Assembly (NCBI RefSeq): GCF_024449095.1
Contig: NZ_CP024627.1
Span: forward strand, 2,170,001-2,234,000
Direction: 5' to 3'
From: Vibrio coralliilyticus
GTDB taxonomy: Bacteria; Pseudomonadota; Gammaproteobacteria; Enterobacterales; Vibrionaceae
DNA length: 64,000 nucleotides
Part shown: positions 56,172 to 64,000 of the stretch, piece by piece
Layout of the letters: each line of letters starts with the position of its first letter
Numbering within the stretch: position 1 is the first letter of the stretch
Notes under the pieces: generated by a model
Databases searched by the model: none
Told to the model about the DNA's origin: nothing
Seen by the model: the letters and a program-made list of their open reading frames with translations, nothing else
Position numbers and translations under genes: made by a program

Positions 56172-56921
56172 ATGTTAAAAATCATAAGCCCAATCTCGCG
56201 CGTGTGCTCCATTTTCTCTATTTTTGCTATCGCAATGGGCGCTAATGCAGAACCAACCGAGCAAGCTCTCAAGAGGGCCAGTGTGATTAAAATTACAGCA
56301 CAGAAAGGCCAAAGCACCGAGCTAAGCAATTTTCTTTCCATTGGCGCGCAACTCGTTCAAGAAAACGAACCCGACACTCTGTTCTGGTCGGCACTTCAGA
56401 ATAAGGATAAAAACACTTTTGTCATATTTGATGCTTTCGGCTCTCAAGCTGCTCAGGACACCCACTTCTCTGGACTTGTTCCTCAAGCGCTTAGTGAGAA
56501 TGCAAAGGCCCTCGTACAGGGTGGCTGGACTGAAGGTGTACTACCCAACATTCATAATGCCGACATTATTGCCTCTAAAGTCAGTGAAAATGCCAATAAC
56601 TCTGTCAAAATCGCCACTTACATTCCTCTCACCGCAAAGAACGGACAAGAGCAAACACTGAGTGAATTACTCAGACAAGGCGCCGAGATAGTATCGACTC
56701 AAGAACCCGGTACTCTCCACTGGTTTGCTGTACATTTCGGTGGTAATCAATTCGGTATCGTTGATTTCTTCTCGGATAAATCCGCAGTGGATGCTCACTT
56801 TAATGGTGACGTGGCCGCCGCATTGAAGCTAAAGGCAGAGACCCTAGTTGAAGGAGGTTGGGAGCAAGGTGTTCTTGCTGGCATTCAAACCTATCAAGTC
56901 ATTGAGCTCTTACAACATTGA
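56172..56921 (+). CDS. Exported protein with two tandem ABM (antibiotic-biosynthesis-monooxygenase-like) domains
   Basis: 249 residues with a Sec signal peptide (cleavage about ...AIAMGANA/EPT, residue 27). The rest is a duplication of an about 100-residue ferredoxin-like ABM unit: the first has VIKITAQKGQSTELSNFL..ENEPDTLFWSALQ, the second IATYIPLTAKNGQEQTLSEL..QEPGTLHWFAVHF; each ends with AKALVQGGW or AETLVEGGW plus GVL. ABM proteins include quinol monooxygenases, but cofactor-free activity cannot be read here. Periplasmic location is unusual for this fold. AGAGG lies upstream; single gene. Confidence 0.8.
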   Translation: MLKIISPISRVCSIFSIFAIAMGANAEPTEQALKRASVIKITAQKGQSTELSNFLSIGAQLVQENEPDTLFWSALQNKDKNTFVIFDAFGSQAAQDTHFSGLVPQALSENAKALVQGGWTEGVLPNIHNADIIASKVSENANNSVKIATYIPLTAKNGQEQTLSELLRQGAEIVSTQEPGTLHWFAVHFGGNQFGIVDFFSDKSAVDAHFNGDVAAALKLKAETLVEGGWEQGVLAGIQTYQVIELLQH

Positions 56922-57079
56922 TCAACTCATTACGACAAAATACCTCTTTTATGCGATGTATTAGGTCTAAAAGTACGCACTTGAACTCATTTTCTGCACT
57001 AAGTGTTCACAATTAAAGCAATCAGTAAAATTAGGGGTTTACAAGAAAAACCAACCTCTATATCATTCGCGTCAACAAA

Positions 57080-57170
57080 GGAGAGATGGCTGAGTGGTTG
57101 AAAGCACCGGTCTTGAAAACCGGCATACGTTAATAGCGTATCTAGGGTTCAAATCCCTATCTCTCCGCCA
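57080..57170 (+). tRNA. tRNA-Ser(UGA)
   Basis: 91-nt class II tRNA with CCA encoded. Acceptor GGAGAGA/TCTCTCC, anticodon loop CTTGAAA (UGA at 57114-57116), long variable arm (CATACGTTAATAGCGTATC) and T arm AGGG-TTCAAAT-CCCT. Reads UCA/UCG/UCU. Confidence 0.96.
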
Positions 57171-57176
57171 ATTTAA

Positions 57177-57206
57177 GAACCCTAGCCTTAAGGCTGGGGT
57201 TTTCTT
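57177..57206 (+). terminator. Terminator after tRNA-Ser
   Basis: AACCCTAGCC, TTAA, GGCTGGGGTT then TTCTTGTTT, directly after the tRNA. Confidence 0.75.
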
Positions 57207-57253
57207 GTTTTAGACGCCTATAATAATCACGTGCTAAGCACTATCCCTATATT

Positions 57254-57736
57254 CTACAATCGATTAAGATCTTCCTTATCACCTTGTGTATAACTACCTA
57301 AATGGGTAGAAAAGCACTCGGTATCAATCAGTTCCAATACCTTATCTTTAAGCTCTTTCGGATATATACGCTTACCACTCACATCCCCCAAAGCCACCCA
57401 CGCCACAGACTGAATGTAATCTTCGTCATTGAGCCCAAGCAGATTCTCAATATGAGGCTCACCATCATAGTGGGAAACACGATAAAAGAATTCTGAGTGA
57501 TAGCGATTTCTATGCGTTTCAAAAAACTCACGAACACAAATCAGCTCTCCGACTTCGATATCTAGCCCCGCTTCCTCTTTAAACTCTCTCACGACACAAT
57601 CTTTTGAACTTCTATCCCCCTCTTCCATGCCGCCACCCGGTGGGATCCAATACTCTCCTGAAAAGTCTTTAACTTTCAAAAGCAAAATTGCGTCATTATC
57701 GATAAGTATGCCCGCCGCGCGAATTCTATGTTCCAT
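57254..57736 (-). CDS. Nudix hydrolase
   Basis: 160 residues of a Nudix fold. The Nudix box is GMEEGDRSSKDCVVREFKEE + AG: the essential REFKEEAG part is intact, but the first conserved Glu (G-x5-E) is replaced by Arg. Probably a housekeeping nucleotide-diphosphate hydrolase; substrate unknown. It starts 8 nt after the HDAC-like gene on the same strand, so they form an operon. Confidence 0.85.
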   Translation of the reverse strand: MEHRIRAAGILIDNDAILLLKVKDFSGEYWIPPGGGMEEGDRSSKDCVVREFKEEAGLDIEVGELICVREFFETHRNRYHSEFFYRVSHYDGEPHIENLLGLNDEDYIQSVAWVALGDVSGKRIYPKELKDKVLELIDTECFSTHLGSYTQGDKEDLNRL

Positions 57737-57744
57737 TGTTCACC

Positions 57745-58671
57745 TTAATGATTTCCGTAAACGTGCAAAGCTGCATTCAGCAATTGCATGTGGATTGGCA
57801 CCAAATCACTATGATCAGTGCGATAACCCCCTCCAACAACACAACCTATCGGTAATGCATTCGTTTTTGCCAATTGAAACATAGCAACATCTCTTTGATA
57901 AATCGCCTGAGTAGAGACATTGAAGTAGCCCAGCTCATCGTCTTCATGAATATCGACACCCGCATCATAAAGAATCAAATCCGGTTGATGCAGATTAATT
58001 GCCATCTCGACAACCGAAGTAAATGTGCTAAGAAATTCTTCATCACTGGTTTCACGTGGGAAAGCGACATCCATATCCGAATCTGGCTTACGCGCAGGAA
58101 AGTTTTTATCGCAATGAAAGGACAGCGTCACGATGTCATCCTGATCAGCACATAACGTTGCCGTCCCATCACCATGATGAACATCACTATCAACAATCAG
58201 CACTTTTTCGATGCCTTCATGAGTTAGTGCACGTTTTGCCGCCAAAACCAAATCATTAAGCAAACAAAAACCACTGCCAAAATCATAATGTGCATGGTGG
58301 TATCCGCCACTCAGGTGGATAGCCACACCATGTTCAATCGCTTTTTCAACCGTAAGACAAGTTCCACCTGCTGACGTCAACGTGCGTTCAATAAGGCACT
58401 CACTCCACGGGAAACCAATACGTCGCATCCGCGCCGCAGGCAAACGACCAGAAAACAGTTCAGAGACATATTGCTTACAGTGCGTCATCATCACTTCCTC
58501 TAATGTCAAAGCTTGAGGTTTACAGTAGTGGAAAAACGCCTGCCACTGCTCGTCACGAAAGCGCACTTTCTCGATCTCATTGAATAACAGACGATACTTA
58601 TGAATCGGGTATCGGTGGCCTTGAGGTAACGGCAGCTCTGAATAGATTGAGTGATAAATCAGCGGGATCAT
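57745..58671 (-). CDS. Histone deacetylase-like family protein
   Basis: 308 residues of the arginase/deacetylase superfamily. The zinc/charge-relay motifs are present: GGYHHAHYDFGSGFCLLNDL (His-His pair), VDSDVHHGDGT (metal Asp and His), YDAGVDIHEDD and VVGGGY. Bacterial members deacetylate acetylpolyamines, acetoin-related or other small amides; the substrate here is unknown. Cytoplasmic. First gene of a two-gene operon with the Nudix gene; divergent from the SDR. Confidence 0.88.
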   Translation of the reverse strand: MIPLIYHSIYSELPLPQGHRYPIHKYRLLFNEIEKVRFRDEQWQAFFHYCKPQALTLEEVMMTHCKQYVSELFSGRLPAARMRRIGFPWSECLIERTLTSAGGTCLTVEKAIEHGVAIHLSGGYHHAHYDFGSGFCLLNDLVLAAKRALTHEGIEKVLIVDSDVHHGDGTATLCADQDDIVTLSFHCDKNFPARKPDSDMDVAFPRETSDEEFLSTFTSVVEMAINLHQPDLILYDAGVDIHEDDELGYFNVSTQAIYQRDVAMFQLAKTNALPIGCVVGGGYRTDHSDLVPIHMQLLNAALHVYGNH

Positions 58672-58820
58672 TGATTAACTATCGATATTTGTGTTTTGAG
58701 TATGGTAACAAGTTGCATCACGGTTGTAACTCTCAACAAATAGTAATAATTATCATTTATCAGGTTGATTTTACATTAACCACTGAGCAAAATAGCTACA
58801 ACAATTTACTAGGGACCACT

Positions 58821-59501
58821 ATGACAACTGTTCTAATCACCGGAGCTAACCGTGGTATCGGGCTAAGCTTAGTCAAAAACTACCTTGCTCAAGGCTGGCA
58901 GGTTCACGCAACCTATCGCTCAGAGAAAAGCTCGCAAGATCTCCTTGAGCTGGAAGGTGACAAGCTGACGTGTCATCCATTTGATGTCACTGATTATCAA
59001 GGGCTAAATGAGCTCGCCAATGCACTGCCTGCCATTGATTTGCTGATCAATAATGCTGGCTACTACGGACCAAAAGGTAACGGCTTTGGTAACACTGATA
59101 TCGAAGAGTGGCGCAAAGTACTTGAAATTAACACCATCGCGCCACTAAAACTCGTTGAAGCACTCTTTCCCAATCTACAAAAAGGCCAACTTAAAAAGAT
59201 TGCCTGCCTCTCTTCTAAAGTGGGTAGCATGACAGAGAACACATCTGGTGGCGGTTATATTTATCGTTCATCAAAAGCCGCACTTAACTCGGTAGTGAAA
59301 AGCCTGAGTAACGACCTTACCAGTCAAGGATTCACCATTTTGGCACTCCACCCTGGATGGGTACAAACTGAAATGGGTGGGCCAAATGCGTTAATTGATA
59401 CGCAAACATCCGCAGCGGGACTTGTTGACGTGATCGAGAGTGCAGATATCAACCGCTCTGGTGAATTTATCAACTATGATGGCAGCGCACTTCCTTGGTA
59501 A
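58821..59501 (+). CDS. Short-chain dehydrogenase, C-factor/sniffer-like SDR
   Basis: 226 residues from the ATG at 58821 (MTTVLITGANRGIGLSLVKN); the frame reaches back to 58647 but that overlaps the divergent HDAC gene and is unconserved. TGANRGIG cofactor motif, NNAGYYG, Ser in CLSSKVGSM and Y-x3-K in YIYRSSKAAL are present. Closest to the carbonyl-reductase (sniffer/C-factor) group. Substrate unknown. Ends before a long-loop hairpin. Confidence 0.86.
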   Translation: MTTVLITGANRGIGLSLVKNYLAQGWQVHATYRSEKSSQDLLELEGDKLTCHPFDVTDYQGLNELANALPAIDLLINNAGYYGPKGNGFGNTDIEEWRKVLEINTIAPLKLVEALFPNLQKGQLKKIACLSSKVGSMTENTSGGGYIYRSSKAALNSVVKSLSNDLTSQGFTILALHPGWVQTEMGGPNALIDTQTSAAGLVDVIESADINRSGEFINYDGSALPW

Positions 59502-59515
59502 TATCAAAATCAACA

Positions 59516-59560
59516 AAAAGTATCACTTTTAACTAACATTAGATTGAATGTGATACTTTT
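59516..59560 (+). terminator. Long-loop hairpin after the SDR gene
   Basis: AAAAGTATCAC and GTGATACTTTT (11-bp perfect inverted repeat) enclose a 23-nt AT-rich loop. It ends in T4, so it may terminate the SDR transcript; it could also be an operator for the next gene. Confidence 0.5.
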
Positions 59561-59622
59561 AGATCCATAGAAACAGATTGAGCTCGTTAAACTGACACTA
59601 AATCAGACACAAGGAGCTCAAC

Positions 59623-60156
59623 ATGAAAACCACCACATTAGCACTAATGACAGCTGGGCTGATGCTGTCAGGCAACACATTCGCCTTTGATCTGACGAGT
59701 CAGGATATTCAGGAAGGTCATCCAATGGAGAAGACCTTCGAGTTTGCTGGCTGGGGATGCTCAGGCGATAATTTGTCGCCGCAGTTAAGCTGGGACAACG
59801 CACCAAAGGGAACCAAGAGTTTTGCCATTACAGCTTACGACCCAGATGCGCCGACCGAGAGTGGCTTTTGGCATTGGATTGCACTCGATATTCCTGCTGG
59901 CATCAGTCAGCTACCTAGAGGGGCAGATATCAGCAAGCTGGGTGGCTTCGAAACCCGCATAGACTATAGCACCAAAGGCTTTGGTGGCGCTTGTCCACCC
60001 GTGGGAGATGGTATGCATCGTTATCAATTCACGGTTTGGGCGCTACCAAAAGCCAAGCTGGATCTGGGTGAGGATACGCCAGCGGCTGTGGTTGGCTTTA
60101 CCCTTAATAGCATCGCATTAGCGAAAACGACACTGACAGCGACCTACACCCGTTAA
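59623..60156 (+). CDS. YbhB/YbcL (PEBP/RKIP) family periplasmic protein
   Basis: 177 residues with a signal peptide (cleaved near GNTFA/FDLTS, residue 21). The PEBP fold shows GDNLSPQLSWDNAPKGTKS, YDPDAPTESGFWHWIALDIP and the CPPVGDGMHRYQFTVWAL anion-pocket region. Related bacterial proteins (YbhB, YbcL) have unclear roles; YbcL modulates host response in some pathogens. AraC-type regulator gene follows after 14 nt and may control it. Confidence 0.86.
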   Translation: MKTTTLALMTAGLMLSGNTFAFDLTSQDIQEGHPMEKTFEFAGWGCSGDNLSPQLSWDNAPKGTKSFAITAYDPDAPTESGFWHWIALDIPAGISQLPRGADISKLGGFETRIDYSTKGFGGACPPVGDGMHRYQFTVWALPKAKLDLGEDTPAAVVGFTLNSIALAKTTLTATYTR

Positions 60157-60170
60157 TTGAAGGAGGAGTG

Positions 60171-60956
60171 ATGGCTCACCAATTTCAGATCACTGAGTTT
60201 CGTGCCCAGCACTTACAAGCTTTGAGAAATGTGACGATTCACTCCCCGAGTATCATCCAGATTTTATCGGGCAACAAAAGATTGTTCTGGCAGGAAGAAT
60301 CTGTCACGCTAACGCCTGACTCGCTGATATTGTGCAGTGCTGCCAGTTCATGGAACTTTGCCAATCTACCGGGTAAAGGGCCATTTCTATCAAGAGTATT
60401 CAGTTTTCACTCTTCGCCAGATCAAGAAATGCTTCGCCTGAGCGAGTCAGTCCACTCTTCTTTAAATTCATCTTATTGCTTAGTTAGTAAGTCCGTCAGA
60501 GACACTCTTGATATTCTGGCAAAAGTGAACCTGAAAGCGATGAGTACCCACACTCAGCAATACTGGTTAATGCCGCTTTATCAGCAATTGGCAGAGCAAG
60601 GTGCTCTGCATAAAGCTTTTCCCTCTTCTCAAACGTCAATGACACAGACTCTTACTCAATACCTTTCTATCTCACCAGCCAACGAGCATAACTTGGAAGG
60701 CGTTGCCAATCACTTTGGTATGAGCCGAGCCACACTGATCCGCAAACTAAAACAGGAAGGCATTCAATATCGTCACTTGCTGGCAGAGGTGCGCCTTAAC
60801 CATGCATTGCAATTGATGCAAAGGCGCGAATACGATGGCTATCAACTTGCACAGATGTGTGGTTATCAGTCGGAAGAACGCTTTCGTCAGCGTTTTAAGG
60901 ACAGGTTTGGTTTAACGCCTAGAGAATATCAGCACACGATTGGTCATCGTAGTTAA
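60171..60956 (+). CDS. AraC-family transcriptional regulator
   Basis: 261 residues from the ATG at 60171, 4 nt after AGGAGG; a GTG one codon earlier is too close to the ribosome site. The C-terminal about 100 residues carry the two HTH motifs: [20 protein letters not shown] and [20 protein letters not shown], ending GLTPREYQ. The N-terminal half resembles the AraC-N effector domain of unclear ligand. It may regulate the PEBP gene just upstream. Its tail overlaps topB by 4 bp. Confidence 0.87.
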   Translation: MAHQFQITEFRAQHLQALRNVTIHSPSIIQILSGNKRLFWQEESVTLTPDSLILCSAASSWNFANLPGKGPFLSRVFSFHSSPDQEMLRLSESVHSSLNSSYCLVSKSVRDTLDILAKVNLKAMSTHTQQYWLMPLYQQLAEQGALHKAFPSSQTSMTQTLTQYLSISPANEHNLEGVANHFGMSRATLIRKLKQEGIQYRHLLAEVRLNHALQLMQRREYDGYQLAQMCGYQSEERFRQRFKDRFGLTPREYQHTIGHRS

Positions 60957-62917
60957 CCCGTTTTGTGCCTAGTTGAAGTGCGTTTTTGACCAGTAGATTT
61001 CGCAGAGCTACGTCGTTTACGTTTAAAGGTTGGGCGTTCAACTTTGGGTAGGTGACGAAGCGATTCAGGTACTTCGCCGCCTTTGACTTGATGCATTAAA
61101 TCATCAATCCGCGTCTGCAGCGCTTGCATAAACGGTCCGTAGGCTTGATTTCGTTCAGCCATTCCCTGAAGTTGATGCTCCCAATGCGCGGTCATATCAG
61201 GATAAGTCGATTCAGAAGGCAACGCATGCACTAGCCCTCTTCCCGCTGGTGAACTGAGGATTGTTTTGCCCTGCCGTTGCAGCAGTTGACGCTTAAACAG
61301 CGTATCCAAAATACCTGCACGAGTCGCTTCGGTACCTAGCCCATCAGTTTCTTTTAGGATCTTTTTCAGCTCTTTGTCTTCAACAAAACGGGCGATGCCT
61401 GTCATCGCTTGCAGTAAAGTTGCTTCAGTAAAGTGTTTAGGTGGCTCAGTCTTACGGTCTTTGATCTCGCCTTCGCGACAAGTCAGCACTGTGCCTTCAT
61501 CAAGTGGGGGAACCGCATCAACGCCCGCGTCGTCATCATCCACTTTTCCCATCAGCGCTTTCCAGCCGGCCGATACTAGCTGGCGACCTTTAGCAATAAA
61601 AGTCCCGCCAGCGATGTCAAACACCAGCTTCGCTTCTGCATAAACTGCGGCTGGATAAAACTGCATTAGATACTGACGAGAAATTTGCTGATAGATTTTC
61701 ATCTCATTTCCTGACAGCGCATTTACGGAAGCCTTTTTAGGCGTGGGAATGATCGCGTGGTGTGCATCCACTTTTTTATCATTCCATGCTTTGGATTTGA
61801 GACTGAAATCAGCGCCATGAACAGCCTGACCTAACTCGTTACAGTTATTCGATATCGCATCGCAAACACTTTTGGCCTGTCCATAATGTTCCATCGGCAG
61901 GTATCGGCAATCCGACCTAGGGTAAGTGATGAGCTTGTGCTTTTCATACAAAGATTGGCAGGTATCCAACACCTGTTGAGCACTCATACCAAAGCGTTTG
62001 GCTGCATCAATCTGTAAAGCTGAGAGAGAATAAGGTAAAGGAGCTGATTGCTTAGTTTGTTTTTGCTCCGACTCAACAACCTTGGCCGGTTGATTCGTAA
62101 TCCGATTGGCAACGTTCTCGACCAGTTTACGATTGATAACCCGCCCTTCTTCGTCTTGCCAAGGCTTGCATGCTTCGCTCGGTTTCCAGCGGGCGCGAAT
62201 ATCAAACGCACTATTGCCATCCTGATAAGGAATCAAGGCATGTAAGGTAAAATAGTCACGAGGGATGAAGTTCTCGATCTCTTCATCACGACGGACTACC
62301 AGCCCAAGCACGGGCGTCTGAACTCTACCGACAGACAGCACTCCTTGATAGCCAGCCTTTTGCCCTAGCAGCGTATAAGCGCGGGACATATTCATGCCAT
62401 ACAGCCAATCAGCTCGGGAGCGAGCAAGAGCAGAAACCGAAAGAGGAATAAACTCGCGGTTACTGCGCATCTGATTTAGCGCGCGCTTGACCGCTGGTAA
62501 GTTGAGGTCGCTAATCAATAAGCGTTGCGTGGCTTCTTTTTTTGTTTTACTGACTTTGCAGTAATCCAACACCTCATCCACCAACAACTGACCTTCGCGA
62601 TCCGGGTCGCCAGCATGAATGATCTCAGATGTTTCTTTGAGTAACTTCTTGACCACAGTCAGCTGTTTAGACGCCGACTTACGAGGACGCAGTTGCCAGT
62701 GTTCAGGAACGATTGGCAAATCAGCCAAATTCCATTTTTTGTATCTGTCATCATAGGCGTCTGGTTCTACCTGCTCTAGCAAGTGACCAATACACCAGGT
62801 CACCACGTCACCATTGCCACAACGAATAAAGCCTTGCTCTTTCTTTTGCGGGTTAGGAAGCGCAGCAGCGATGGCTCGACCTAAGCTTGGTTTTTCAGCA
62901 ATAAACAGACGTGACAT
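60953..62917 (-). CDS. topB: DNA topoisomerase III TopB
   Basis: Type IA topoisomerase that decatenates DNA and processes single-stranded junctions. The 654 residues match E. coli TopB length. Toprim [17 protein letters not shown] and [17 protein letters not shown]; the catalytic Tyr is in the [14 protein letters not shown] segment, and [13 protein letters not shown] and [12 protein letters not shown].. are present. The basic tail ([17 protein letters not shown]) probably binds DNA. Single gene; convergent with araC-type gene. Confidence 0.95.
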   Translation of the reverse strand: MSRLFIAEKPSLGRAIAAALPNPQKKEQGFIRCGNGDVVTWCIGHLLEQVEPDAYDDRYKKWNLADLPIVPEHWQLRPRKSASKQLTVVKKLLKETSEIIHAGDPDREGQLLVDEVLDYCKVSKTKKEATQRLLISDLNLPAVKRALNQMRSNREFIPLSVSALARSRADWLYGMNMSRAYTLLGQKAGYQGVLSVGRVQTPVLGLVVRRDEEIENFIPRDYFTLHALIPYQDGNSAFDIRARWKPSEACKPWQDEEGRVINRKLVENVANRITNQPAKVVESEQKQTKQSAPLPYSLSALQIDAAKRFGMSAQQVLDTCQSLYEKHKLITYPRSDCRYLPMEHYGQAKSVCDAISNNCNELGQAVHGADFSLKSKAWNDKKVDAHHAIIPTPKKASVNALSGNEMKIYQQISRQYLMQFYPAAVYAEAKLVFDIAGGTFIAKGRQLVSAGWKALMGKVDDDDAGVDAVPPLDEGTVLTCREGEIKDRKTEPPKHFTEATLLQAMTGIARFVEDKELKKILKETDGLGTEATRAGILDTLFKRQLLQRQGKTILSSPAGRGLVHALPSESTYPDMTAHWEHQLQGMAERNQAYGPFMQALQTRIDDLMHQVKGGEVPESLRHLPKVERPTFKRKRRSSAKSTGQKRTSTRHKTG

Positions 62918-62940
62918 AAAATTTATCGGGCAGATACAAT

Positions 62941-62968
62941 AAGGGCCACATTATCGAATGTGGCCCTT
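62941..62968 (-). terminator. Terminator downstream of grxD
   Basis: AAGGGCCACATT, loop ATCG, AATGTGGCCCTT: a 12-bp stem, 42 nt after the grxD stop and just upstream of topB. A T-rich flank is weak on either side. Confidence 0.65.
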
Positions 62969-63010
62969 AAAAATCAAGAAAAACTGTAAATTTAAACAGT
63001 GGTTTATTGA

Positions 63011-63346
63011 TTACTCTTCGTCTGTACCTGCTCGTTCAGCCGCTTCTTTAATTAGAGGCTGAAGTTCACCTTTCTGGAACATCTCAATAATGATGTCACA
63101 GCCGCCAATCAGCTCACCTTCAACCCAAAGCTGTGGGAATGTCGGCCACTGCGCGTATGCTGGTAGCTCAGCACGAATATCAGGGTTCTGTAAAATATCC
63201 ACGTAAGCGAACTTTTCACCACACGCCATAAGTGCTTGTGAAGCCTGAGATGAGAAGCCGCAGCTAGGTAGCTTTGGAGAACCTTTCATGTAAAGAAGGA
63301 TAGCGTTCTCTTCGATTTGCTGTTTGATTTTGTCGATGGTTTCCAT
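63011..63346 (-). CDS. grxD: Monothiol glutaredoxin GrxD (Grx4)
   Basis: 111 residues of a CGFS monothiol glutaredoxin: the active motif CGFS in KLPSCGFSSQAS, WPTFPQLWVEGELIGGCDII and a C-terminal helix. These bind and deliver [2Fe-2S] clusters and act in iron homeostasis with BolA. Divergent from sodB with 268 bp between them, the same pairing as in other gamma-proteobacteria. Confidence 0.95.
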   Translation of the reverse strand: METIDKIKQQIEENAILLYMKGSPKLPSCGFSSQASQALMACGEKFAYVDILQNPDIRAELPAYAQWPTFPQLWVEGELIGGCDIIIEMFQKGELQPLIKEAAERAGTDEE

Positions 63347-63614
63347 TACTTCCTCTTCATGGAGTTACTGCAAATTATTGACATATTTTAAACCATTGTC
63401 TGAGAATAAAAAGCCTATAATGTCTGTGGTTTTATATGATAAAGAAATTTCATATAGAAATTGGTCGTGATGCTTTTAATAAAGTAAAAACTTGCTAAAC
63501 TATAGCGCAAGTCAGCAGAATGACGTGGTTAGCACTTAGCTAGCCATCATAAATTAATAACACTGGAAGCAATCGAGAGAGTTTAACTCTTTCATATCAA
63601 TGGAGAATCGAGTA

Positions 63615-64000
63615 ATGGCATTTGAACTACCAGCTCTTCCTTACGCGAAAGACGCGCTAGAACCACATATCTCAGCAGAGACTCTAGATTTCCACCACGG
63701 CAAGCACCACAACACTTACGTAGTTAAGCTAAACGGTCTTATCCCAGGTACTGAGTTTGAAGGCAAAACGCTAGAAGAAATCATCAAAACCTCAACTGGT
63801 GGCGTGTTCAACAACGCAGCACAGATCTGGAACCACACGTTCTACTGGCACTGTCTAGCTCCAAACGCGGGCGGTGAACCAACAGGCGCAGTTGCAGACG
63901 CAATCAACGCTGCATTCGGTTCTTTCGAAGAGTTCAAAGCGAAGTTCACTGATTCTGCAATCAACAACTTCGGTTCTTCTTGGACTTGGCTAGTTAAAAA
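63615..64000 (+). CDS. sodB: Iron superoxide dismutase SodB, 5' part (truncated by window edge)
   Basis: Converts superoxide to O2 and H2O2. About 128 of the usual 194 residues are visible; the frame runs off the window end. MAFELPALPYAKDALEPHIS, the metal His in FHHGKHHNTYV, NNAAQIWNHTFYW and NFGSSWTWLV identify an Fe-SOD. GGAG precedes the ATG at 63615. In V. cholerae and E. coli the sodB mRNA is repressed by the RyhB sRNA under iron limitation; the leader here is about 90 nt, but I could not confirm pairing. Confidence 0.96.
   Translation, partial: MAFELPALPYAKDALEPHISAETLDFHHGKHHNTYVVKLNGLIPGTEFEGKTLEEIIKTSTGGVFNNAAQIWNHTFYWHCLAPNAGGEPTGAVADAINAAFGSFEEFKAKFTDSAINNFGSSWTWLVK

Overview
The window is a gamma-proteobacterial chromosome segment that reads as Vibrio (or a very close relative), probably from the larger chromosome. 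Evidence: purR followed by a c-di-GMP-I (GEMM) riboswitch and tfoY; the Vibrio-type alkaline phosphatase with extra surface loops; Vibrio-restricted small proteins (DUF2850, DUF2989); and conserved blocks such as aat-bpt-infA, ycgL/minCDE, adhE/ychE, yejK/yejLM and grxD/sodB. The species cannot be fixed from sequence alone. Most genes are housekeeping genes in short operons separated by clear intrinsic terminators, many of them bidirectional.

Layout. 1-5.2 kb: 3' end of purR, riboswitch-tfoY, an intact IS4-family element inserted in the loop of tfoY's terminator, a VTT membrane protein coupled to a DUF2007 protein, and an alpha/beta hydrolase. 5.3-8.1 kb: glgC-glgA (glycogen synthesis). 8.5-13.1 kb: topA, yciN, aroA. 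13.2-20.9 kb: glycine-zipper protein, aat-bpt (N-degron tagging), infA, tdk, cysS, ppiB-lpxH, an EAL-HDOD protein and ychJ. 20.9-27.5 kb: yeaC, a lipoprotein, msrB, gapA, yeaD, rlmA, a ChaN-like lipoprotein and an unrecognised small protein. 27.9-29.5 kb: alkaline phosphatase.

29.5-34.0 kb is the most accessory-looking part and the main point of interest. It holds an AT-rich LuxR-type receptor gene with all six AHL-pocket residues but no synthase nearby. A 20-bp lux-box-like palindrome follows at 30957-30976, with a -10-like hexamer at the class II distance. Then comes a tight operon of an unrecognised 72-aa protein, an MFS exporter, a short-chain dehydrogenase and a Fre/LuxG-like flavin reductase, closed by a strong terminator. 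This looks like a small quorum-responsive redox/export module; its product is unknown.

34-45 kb: cysteine-cluster proteins, an MltB-like transglycosylase, ycgL, minCDE (division-site selection), adhE with a long leader, a MarC-family protein, a voltage-gated K+ channel with a zinc-ribbon tail, and asd. 45.6-51.2 kb: NhaC antiporter, then a GntR regulator, PTS EIIBC and GH32 hydrolase forming a sucrose/fructoside locus with a four-half-site operator. 51.3-64 kb: a membrane-anchored HPt protein, yejK / yejL-yejM, tRNA-Pro(GGG), a secreted tandem-ABM protein, tRNA-Ser(UGA), Nudix and HDAC-like enzymes, an SDR, a PEBP protein with an AraC regulator, topB, grxD and the 5' part of sodB.
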